Assembly: GCF_003610295.1 (NCBI RefSeq)
Contig: NZ_RAPV01000002.1
Span: 744,001 to 808,000 of the forward strand
Source: Paraburkholderia sp. BL23I1N1
Lineage (GTDB): Bacteria > Pseudomonadota > Gammaproteobacteria > Burkholderiales > Burkholderiaceae
DNA: 64,000 nucleotides
Direction of reading: 5' to 3'
Part shown: positions 57,142 through 64,000 of the stretch, piece by piece
How positions within the stretch are numbered: the first letter of the stretch is position 1
Layout of the letters: each line of letters opens with the position of its first letter
The notes under the pieces: generated by a model
The model's input: only the letters and a program-made list of their open reading frames with translations
Databases searched by the model: none
What the model was told of the DNA's origin: nothing
Translations under genes and position numbers: made by a program

Positions 57142-57774
57142 TCAAAGCAGTTGATGCTGCTGCATATAGTGATGAACCACGTCGATCCGGGCGCCGGCGT
57201 CCTGCAATTCCATCAGCTTTTGTCTTGCACGAAGGGCGATCGGCAGCACTTCAGCAAGCCGGTTCGACACCCATGACGGATCTTCCAGCCTGAACGGCTC
57301 CGCGAACGGCAAGCTGTCCGGATCGCGTTCGCGGATCGTTGCGATGATCCGTTCGAGCACTTCCGCGCACGCACCGAATTTGGCCAGTTGATCGTTGCCC
57401 TCGAGCGGTATGTCTTCACCGAGCGGCTCCGCCATGCCGACCAGCAAGCCGCTGCTCTCCACGCGATGCGACAGCAGGCGAAACCGCCGCGTGCCGCGCG
57501 CCCGAATCAGCAGCATGCCGAAGGCTTCGACGTCGCACTCTTCAATTTCTGCGAGACAGCCGATTGCTTCGGGCACCGAAGGCTCTTCGGCACGTGCTAC
57601 TTCGGCGCCGCTTTTCAGCAGGCACACGCCAAACGGCGTCTTGTCACGCAGACAGTCGCGCGCCATGTCGAGGTAGCGCGCTTCGAAGATTTTCAGCGGC
57701 AGCAGTCCATCGGGAAACAGCACCGTGTGCAGCGGAAACAGCGGCACATCGGCAAGCACAGTAGAAGAAGACAT
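57142..57774 (-). CDS. LON peptidase substrate-binding domain protein
   Basis: A 210-residue protein matching the Lon N-terminal domain alone: VPLFPLHTVLFPDGLLPLKIFEARYLDM and ARGTRRFRLLSHRVESSGLLVG. There is no ATPase or protease domain. Such stand-alone proteins are common; a role in recruiting or binding substrates is guessed from the domain only. Confidence 0.9.
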   Translation of the reverse strand: MSSSTVLADVPLFPLHTVLFPDGLLPLKIFEARYLDMARDCLRDKTPFGVCLLKSGAEVARAEEPSVPEAIGCLAEIEECDVEAFGMLLIRARGTRRFRLLSHRVESSGLLVGMAEPLGEDIPLEGNDQLAKFGACAEVLERIIATIRERDPDSLPFAEPFRLEDPSWVSNRLAEVLPIALRARQKLMELQDAGARIDVVHHYMQQHQLL

Positions 57775-57813
57775 GGCGCAACGCTTCGAGTTGAGGCCGC
57801 GCGACGCGGCCGG

Positions 57814-58707
57814 TTAAGCCACTAACTTCGATGATTCGCCGACTGGAATCGGCGCATCGCGGTGCCGCACAATGACATTTGCCGACGTTGCGAGACGCGC
57901 GGCGAGCGTCTCCGCAATGAACACCGAGCGGTGCTGGCCGCCCGTGCAACCGATCGCGACCGTCAGGTAGCTGCGGTTGTCGTCACGGAAATGCGGCAGC
58001 CATTTGACGAGATATTTTTCGATGTCGTCGATCATTTCATGCACGACCGGCAGCGCGTCGAGAAAATCCATCACCGGTCTGTCGAGGCCTGTGAGCGGCC
58101 GCAACTCATGATCGTAGTACGGGTTCGGCAACGTGCGGACGTCGAAAACAAAATCGGCGTCGAGCGGCACGCCGCGCTTAAAACCGAAGGACTCGAACAT
58201 CAGCACGAGCCCCGCCTCTTCCTGCTCGATGAAGCGTTTGACCCAGGCGCGCAGCACGTTCGCGCGCAGATTGCTGGTGTCGATCTGATGGCCGAATTCG
58301 GCAAGGCCCGCCACGAGTTCACGTTCGCGTTCGATCGCTTCGCCGAGCGACGTCAACAAGCCGACGTCCGCGTCATACGCGGTGGAACCGGACAGCGGAT
58401 GGCGGCGGCGCGTTTCGGAGAAGCGTTGAATCAGCGACTGCGTGCTTGCGTTGAGAAAGAGCACGCGCACGTCGTGGGCGCGCGACAGGTCGCGGATCAT
58501 CGCCGGCATTTCGTCGAGCGAGGCGCTCGAGCGCGCGTCGATGGCGACCGCGAGGCGTTCATGGCCGTCGTCGGCGAGATAGTTGGCCAGTTGCGGCAAA
58601 AAACGCGGCGGCAGATTGTCGACGCAGTAATAGCCTGCGTCTTCAAGCGCGTTCAGGGCAACTGACTTGCCGGAGCCGGAAATACCGGTGATCAGGATTA
58701 TGCGCAT
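57814..58707 (-). CDS. rapZ: RNase adapter protein RapZ (YvcJ family)
   Basis: A nucleotide-binding protein; in E. coli it binds glucosamine-6-phosphate and steers decay of the GlmZ sRNA. The 297 residues have the P-loop [14 protein letters not shown] at the N-terminus, a Walker-like VDNLPP region and the C-terminal [14 protein letters not shown]. It lies in the conserved hprK-ptsN neighbourhood. Confidence 0.95.
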   Translation of the reverse strand: MRIILITGISGSGKSVALNALEDAGYYCVDNLPPRFLPQLANYLADDGHERLAVAIDARSSASLDEMPAMIRDLSRAHDVRVLFLNASTQSLIQRFSETRRRHPLSGSTAYDADVGLLTSLGEAIERERELVAGLAEFGHQIDTSNLRANVLRAWVKRFIEQEEAGLVLMFESFGFKRGVPLDADFVFDVRTLPNPYYDHELRPLTGLDRPVMDFLDALPVVHEMIDDIEKYLVKWLPHFRDDNRSYLTVAIGCTGGQHRSVFIAETLAARLATSANVIVRHRDAPIPVGESSKLVA

Positions 58708-58815
58708 GGAGTCGTGGAATCCGTACAGTTCATCATAGCATCTGGTCCCCGTGCGCGTGCCGCCTCAGCCGCCGTTGGCTGCAGGCGTGGCACGGCGCCA
58801 CAAGGTGTCGCGGAT

Positions 58816-59784
58816 TCAGATCAATTTGCCGGGAAACTGGCTGTCCGGGTCTTGCATGGCCAGACGTTGGCGATCCATGAAGTCGCGCAGCGTATCGATG
58901 CCGCGCAGTTGCAGGATCGTATTGCGCACGGCCGCTTCGACCAGCACCGCAAGGTTGCGGCCGGCCGCAACCTGAATCGTGACTTTGCTGATCGGCAAGC
59001 CGAGCACGTCGACGGTTTGGCTTTCCAGCGGCAGCCGCTGGAATTCGCCGTCGGGGCGGCGCACCAGTTGCACGATCAGTTTCAGCTTCATTTTGCGGCG
59101 CACCGCGGTTTCACCGAAGATCGTCTTGATGTCCAGCAAGCCGAGACCGCGTACCTCCAGCAGGTTTTGCAGCAGCGGCGGGCAGCGCCCTTCGACGAAA
59201 TCCGGGCCGAGGCGCACGAAATCCACCGCGTCGTCGGCGACGAGGCCGTGGCCGCGGCTGATCAGTTCCAGCCCGAGTTCGCTCTTGCCGAGGCCGGAAT
59301 CGCCGGTGAGCAGCACGCCCATACCGAGAATGTCGAGAAACACACCGTGCAGCGTGGCGCGCGGCGCCAGAATGCGCGACATGTAGAGGCGCAAACTGTC
59401 GATCACCGCAGCGGCGGACATGGGCGTGGTGAAGAGCGGCGTGGACGAGCGCGTGCAGCGCAGCACCAGTTCCGGCGGCGCGGCGACGCCGCCCGCCACC
59501 ACCAGAAACGGCGGCTCCAACGCGATCAGCTCGGCCATGTGGCGCGAGCGGTCTTCGTCGGTTTGGCGCTTGTAGTAGTCGATTTCGGCGTCGCCGAGCA
59601 CCTGGATCCGGTTCGGGTGGATCAGGTTCAAGTGGCCGACGAGGTCGGCGCTCGACGTGGCATTGGCGACCGATTCCGAAGAAAAGCCGCGCTCCCAGCC
59701 TTCATGCCCCGTCAGCCAGCTCAGTTTCAGCATGGCGGCGTTGTCGTCGAAAATGCTCTGGGCGTTGATGCTGGACGTATCCAT
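58816..59784 (-). CDS. hprK: HPr kinase/phosphorylase
   Basis: Phosphorylates and dephosphorylates HPr on Ser46. The 322 residues include the HprK N-terminal domain ([29 protein letters not shown]), the P-loop [20 protein letters not shown] and the K3 motif region [21 protein letters not shown]. The HPr encoded at 2066 carries Ser46, so its substrate is in this window. In proteobacteria HprK is linked to regulation rather than sugar uptake. Confidence 0.96.
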   Translation of the reverse strand: MDTSSINAQSIFDDNAAMLKLSWLTGHEGWERGFSSESVANATSSADLVGHLNLIHPNRIQVLGDAEIDYYKRQTDEDRSRHMAELIALEPPFLVVAGGVAAPPELVLRCTRSSTPLFTTPMSAAAVIDSLRLYMSRILAPRATLHGVFLDILGMGVLLTGDSGLGKSELGLELISRGHGLVADDAVDFVRLGPDFVEGRCPPLLQNLLEVRGLGLLDIKTIFGETAVRRKMKLKLIVQLVRRPDGEFQRLPLESQTVDVLGLPISKVTIQVAAGRNLAVLVEAAVRNTILQLRGIDTLRDFMDRQRLAMQDPDSQFPGKLI

Positions 59785-59926
59785 GAGTCAGTGACTCCAG
59801 TGTGGGCCGCTTGCCGGGCGAAGGGGCGGCCGCGCTAACGCGAGCCGTTTGCCTTGCCAGGTTGTTGTACCCGCACGCAGGCGGGCAACAGGGTGAAAAA
59901 CCGGCGTGCGGAAAGCCGCCGATGCA

Positions 59927-60382
59927 TCAAGGTTGCCACTGAGTGAGCAGGCGATGCAATGATTCGCGGTCTTCTTCGGTGTGCAGGCGCTCGCGGGCCT
60001 CGCGATCGGACAGCAACTGGGCGATTTCCGAAAGGATTTCAAGGTGTTGCTGGGTGGCCTGCTCGGGCACGAGCAGGAAGATCAGCAGCGAGACGGGCTG
60101 GCCGTCGGGCGATTCGAAGGGGATGGGTTCGGCGAGGCGGACGAATGCGGCGAGCGGTTGCTTCAAGCCTTTGATCCGGCCATGCGGAATCGCGACGCCT
60201 TCGCCGAGCCCCGTCGATCCGAGGCGCTCACGCGCAAACAGATTGTCAGTGACCGTGCTACGGGCGATGCCGTTCTGGTTCTCGAAGATCAGGCCCGCTT
60301 GCTCGAATACGCGCTTCTTGCTGGTGACCGATAGTCCGACGACGACGTTCTCGAGGGGAAGAAATTTGGCTAAACGATTCAT
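59927..60382 (-). CDS. ptsN: PTS nitrogen-regulatory EIIA (EIIA-Ntr)
   Basis: A 151-residue EIIA of the PTS-Ntr that receives phosphate from the HPr chain and regulates targets such as potassium transport and the rpoN regulon. The phospho-histidine is His67 in GEGVAIPHGRIKGL. The start is ATG 60382, beginning MNRLAKFLP; an upstream frame adds 25 unlikely residues. A gap of about 389 bases lies before hpf. Confidence 0.95.
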   Translation of the reverse strand: MNRLAKFLPLENVVVGLSVTSKKRVFEQAGLIFENQNGIARSTVTDNLFARERLGSTGLGEGVAIPHGRIKGLKQPLAAFVRLAEPIPFESPDGQPVSLLIFLLVPEQATQQHLEILSEIAQLLSDREARERLHTEEDRESLHRLLTQWQP

Positions 60383-60771
60383 GTTGACAGGCGAAAACGT
60401 GGCCTGGGCTCTCCTCGCTGGGGCGTTTGAGTGGTGTTCCATTCGTTTGATGCTCACGGCGACGTGCGTTGGAGCCAGAAACCGCAGGACTCCGGCCGAC
60501 CGATTCCCGTTTGAGCTAACTTGACCCCGATGGTAACCGGAACATTATAGAACAGGGTAGCGGCGGATGGTGCGGCGCGCCATCCATGCATCATGGGTTT
60601 CTTCGCGAGATTGATCCGATTCGCGCCGCATTGCGAGAAAGGTGCCCTGAAACGAAAAACCGCCCGGTCTCGGGCGGTTTGGCTGGGTAGTGTGACCAAT
60701 GCGGACCAACACGGGCCAATGCGGGCAACTGAGGAAAAACGGAGGGAAGTAAAGACGCCTCCTGATCTTCG
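60383..60771 (-). terminator. Intergenic gap with hpf terminator (60655-60680)
   Basis: The hpf terminator is a perfect 10-bp stem (AAACCGCCCG at 60657-60666 and CGGGCGGTTT at 60671-60680, loop GTCT) with a minus-strand T run at 60655-60659. The rest has a TATAAT on the minus strand at 60544-60549 without a good -35, possibly for ptsN, and a pair of CCAATGCGG repeats near 60700. No gene is supported. Confidence 0.7.
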
Positions 60772-61128
60772 TTATTGCGGCGGCACATCCAGTAGCGGTG
60801 CCGGCTGGTACTTGATCGCATCGTGCTGATGGCCTTGCAGGCGATCCTTATGGCGTATCACTTGCCGGTCAAGCTTGTCGATCATCAGATCGATCGCAGC
60901 GTAGAGATCGCTGTCACAGCTCTCGACAAAGATATCTTTACCCTTGAGATGCAGGTTGATTTCAACCTTTTGACGCTTTTCCTTTTCCTTGTGGTTGTCG
61001 ACCGAGAGGACCACACTGCCGTCGATGACCTGATCGAAATGTCTTAGCACCCTATCCAGTTTGGTGATCACGTATTCGCGCAACGCAGGCGTTACTTCGA
61101 GGTGGTGTCCACTGATCTGCAGATTCAT
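60772..61128 (-). CDS. hpf: Ribosome hibernation-promoting factor
   Basis: Binds the 30S subunit in stationary phase. The 118 residues begin [20 protein letters not shown] and include [39 protein letters not shown]. It is the short form (about 95 core residues plus a tail). It sits in the rpoN-linked position typical of proteobacteria, downstream of rpoN. The frame is open 23 codons beyond the chosen ATG. Confidence 0.95.
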   Translation of the reverse strand: MNLQISGHHLEVTPALREYVITKLDRVLRHFDQVIDGSVVLSVDNHKEKEKRQKVEINLHLKGKDIFVESCDSDLYAAIDLMIDKLDRQVIRHKDRLQGHQHDAIKYQPAPLLDVPPQ

Positions 61129-61295
61129 AGTGCTTCTCCAAGCTAGAGGCCGCTTGTTCCGCACGATGACGAACCGGTCGATCTGTCGGCTTGCCAAAGT
61201 CGCCCCCCGGTGACTGACTTCTGGCAGGTCGCATCGGCCGGCCTGTCCGCCAACTGCGGAGCGGCCGGTAAATGCCCGTCGCGGGAGGCGGCGGG

Positions 61296-62813
61296 CTACA
61301 GAGACTTGCGCAGGTTGACTGCCGGAATCCTGAGCGCTTCGCGATACTTCGCAACGGTACGCCGTGCGACCACGAAGCCCTGTTCCGCCAGCAGTTCGGC
61401 TATGCGACTGTCTGAAAGAGGAGATTTCGGGTTTTCCGCTCCTATCAGTTGCTTGATGAGCGCACGGATCGCCGTTGAAGACGCCGCGCCGCCCGTGTCA
61501 GTCGAAACGTGTGATCCGAAGAAGTACTTAAATTCAAGCGTCCCGAATGGGGTCAGCATGTATTTACCGGTTGTCACACGCGAGACAGTTGACTCGTGTA
61601 GGCCCAGCGTATCAGCAATTTCCCGCAAAACCAAGGGGCGCATGGCAATTTCGCCGTGCACAAAAAAGCTCTTTTGACGCTCGACAATGGCTTGCGCCAC
61701 CCGGAGGATCGTTTCGAAACGTTGCTGGATATTCTTGATCAGCCAGCGCGCTTCCTGCAGTTGCTGACGCAACGATCCGCTGCCCGGATCGCCCCGGTTA
61801 TTGCGCAGAATATTCGCGTACAGATGGTTGATGCGCAGCTTGGGCACGACTTCCGGATTGAGTTCCGCCTGCCAGCCCTGTGCCGTTTTGCGCACCATGA
61901 TGTCGGGCACGACATAGTCCGCTTCCGCCTTGCCGTAAGCCGCGCCGGGAAATGGTTCGAGCGAGCGGATCAGCATATGCGCATCCCGCAGATCGTCGTC
62001 GTTCGCCTTCAGATGCTTGCGCAGGCGCGTGAAGTCGCGTGCCGCGAGCAGTTCCAGATAATGGGCGACGATGTCGAGCGCAAGCGTGCGCGTGGCCGAC
62101 TGTTCGAGCCGCAGCAATTGCAGCTTGAGACATTCCGACGCGGAGCGTGCGCCGACCCCTGCCGGGTCGAAGCTATGCAGCAACGCGAGCGCGGCGTTCA
62201 TTTCGTCGAGATCGACTTCGAGCTCGTCGGGCAGGTCGGTCAGCACTTCGTCGAGCGTGGCGGCAAGATAGCCGTCGTCGTCGAGCGATTCGATCAGGAA
62301 GGTGATCAGCGCGCGGTCGCGCTGGCTCGCCTGGGTGACGCGAAGCTGCGCCATCAGGTGATCGCGCAGCGAGGTGCTCGATTCGTGGACTTGCAGCGGC
62401 GGCAGATCATCGTCGTCCGAAGCATTGCCGGAGCGGCCGTAGTCGTCGAGGTTCCATTGCGACGCATCGCCGTTGCTGTCGCTCGAGAGGCCGTTGTATT
62501 CGTCGACACCCTGCGGCTCGCCGTTTTCGGCGCGCTCGCTGCTGCTGTTGGACGAAGACGACGTGTTGCCGCCCATCTGGTCGGGCGGCGGGGAGGAATT
62601 GGGCGACTGGGTGATCAGCGATCCGTCGGCCGCCACGCGCAGGGGACTCGCGATCCAGTCGTCCTCGTTTTCGAGGAGCGGATTCTGCGAGATCGCCATT
62701 GCGACTTCCTGCTGCAGTTCGAGCGTGGACAGCTGAAGCAGCCGGATGGACTGCTGCAGTTGCGGGGTCAGCGCAAGATGCTGCGATAGGCGGAGTTGGA
62801 GGCTGGCTTTCAT
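61296..62813 (-). CDS. rpoN: RNA polymerase sigma-54 factor
   Basis: The 505 residues begin [29 protein letters not shown] (the Gln-rich region I contacting activators), then an acidic/Ser-Asn-rich region II (about 60-150), the core-binding region and the C-terminal RpoN box [12 protein letters not shown]. The chosen ATG 62813 is the conserved start. It is linked to lptB, hpf and ptsN, as elsewhere. Confidence 0.97.
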   Translation of the reverse strand: MKASLQLRLSQHLALTPQLQQSIRLLQLSTLELQQEVAMAISQNPLLENEDDWIASPLRVAADGSLITQSPNSSPPPDQMGGNTSSSSNSSSERAENGEPQGVDEYNGLSSDSNGDASQWNLDDYGRSGNASDDDDLPPLQVHESSTSLRDHLMAQLRVTQASQRDRALITFLIESLDDDGYLAATLDEVLTDLPDELEVDLDEMNAALALLHSFDPAGVGARSASECLKLQLLRLEQSATRTLALDIVAHYLELLAARDFTRLRKHLKANDDDLRDAHMLIRSLEPFPGAAYGKAEADYVVPDIMVRKTAQGWQAELNPEVVPKLRINHLYANILRNNRGDPGSGSLRQQLQEARWLIKNIQQRFETILRVAQAIVERQKSFFVHGEIAMRPLVLREIADTLGLHESTVSRVTTGKYMLTPFGTLEFKYFFGSHVSTDTGGAASSTAIRALIKQLIGAENPKSPLSDSRIAELLAEQGFVVARRTVAKYREALRIPAVNLRKSL

Positions 62814-62954
62814 GGCAAGTTGAGATTCATTGTAGAGAGTTTGCCACGACCGCGATACATTGCGACATGCGCAATTACGCGTGCGCCCGTTTCGGCGTCG
62901 CCGGGCGCGGGACGGCCCAGTCAAGAATGCTGATGTGCAGATGCCGCAAAGACG

Positions 62955-62981
62955 CCGGCGGGTGCGTGCTCGCACCGCCGG
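62955..62981 (-). terminator. Hairpin after lptB
   Basis: CCGGCGGGTGCG and CGCACCGCCGG pair with one bulged base around a TGCT loop; only a short TCTTTG follows on the minus strand. Possibly a weak terminator before rpoN. Confidence 0.5.
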
Positions 62982-62996
62982 TTATCCTTTGTGCAC

Positions 62997-63778
<782 letters not shown>

Positions 63779-63782
<4 letters not shown>

Positions 63783-64000
63783 TGGTTCGGTGCTCCCTGG
63801 ATCGTGGTGGACGGGGCGAGCGTAGCCGACGCGCCGTTCAACGGAGCGGCGCCGCCATTGCGCGGTGCCAGCATTGCGCGCACACGGCCGGTCGGGTTGC
63901 CCGGGCCGGCGACGTCTTTACCCGCCTTGGCGGTGTAGAAGTCACTCTGGCCGTCATACGTGATGACGCTGCCGTGCACCTGGTCCATGACCGTGGAGAG
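63779..64000 (-). CDS. lptA: Lipopolysaccharide transport periplasmic protein LptA (partial, 5' end outside window)
   Basis: The last 73 codons of a protein ending in an Ala/Pro/Thr-rich tail. LSTVMDQVHGSVITYDGQSDFYTAKAG matches the C-terminal OstA repeat of LptA, and the position directly before lptB with a four-base overlap agrees. The beginning of the gene is beyond base 64000. Confidence 0.88.

Noticed and set aside
60690..60745. CCAATGCGG repeated motif between ptsN and hpf as an operator array
   Set aside because: Only two exact copies with uneven spacing, downstream of hpf's terminator, where an operator is unlikely.

Overview
The window is a contiguous, GC-rich stretch of a betaproteobacterial chromosome, almost certainly Burkholderiaceae and most like Paraburkholderia/Burkholderia chromosome 1. 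The evidence is gene order: gshB–EIIA(Man)–ptsH–ptsI, ctaD/ctaG/ctaE/SURF1/ctaA/ctaB/sco, lolB–ispE–tRNA-Gln–prs–rplY–pth, and rapZ–hprK–ptsN–hpf–rpoN–lptB–lptA. The genus call is inference. I saw no rRNA, insertion sequence, prophage, CRISPR array or replication origin. The one RNA gene I recognise is a tRNA-Gln(UUG).

Layout, left to right. 1-4300: tail of a gene before gshB, gshB, then a regulatory phosphotransferase set (EIIA-Man, HPr, EI). 4300-13400: housekeeping genes (moeB, ctpA, gpmA, rhodanese, grxC, secB, gpsA, macro-domain protein, trmL, comF family, a SAM methyltransferase). 13600-24400: a long cytochrome aa3 oxidase cluster with subunits II, I and III, CtaG, SURF1, heme A synthase, heme O synthase, two SCO-type copper proteins and four tiny or small membrane proteins. 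24400-27000: YciI-like protein, an orphan MetQ-like binding protein and a MarR-GNAT fusion. 27000-34650: an N-acetylglucosamine catabolic locus (GntR regulator, nagA, SIS-type deaminase, EIIA-HPr-EI fusion, EIICB). 34690-37850: cytochrome bd operon (cydP-cydA-cydB-cydX). 38200-43060: rpoH with a perfect CIRCE operator, pagL, an NTF2-like protein, a C-terminally short leuA with a long leader, and ybiB. 43300-51600: FAH-family hydrolase, maiA, ftsY, rsmD, coaD, ferredoxin, hisC, pth, rplY, prs, tRNA-Gln. 51650-57800: ispE, lolB, a TPR protein, mutM, mutY and a LON-domain protein. 57800-64000: rapZ, hprK, ptsN, hpf, rpoN, lptB and the 3' end of lptA.

How the parts connect. Two PTS phosphorelays are present: a regulatory one without a sugar permease (EI, HPr with His15 and Ser46, EIIA-Man, EIIA-Ntr, and HPr kinase/phosphorylase) and a complete GlcNAc importer with its own fused EI/HPr/EIIA. 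Two terminal oxidases (aa3 and bd) are encoded with their small accessory proteins, which fits respiration at both high and low oxygen. Envelope maintenance is represented by LolB, LptA/LptB, PagL and CtpA.

I did not find a wholly new system. The items most worth following are the CIRCE element on rpoH, the CoxB–cytochrome c–OmpA triple fusion, the second EIIB-like domain of NagE that lacks its cysteine, the truncated LeuA behind a long structured leader, and the large palindrome over the nagR promoter.
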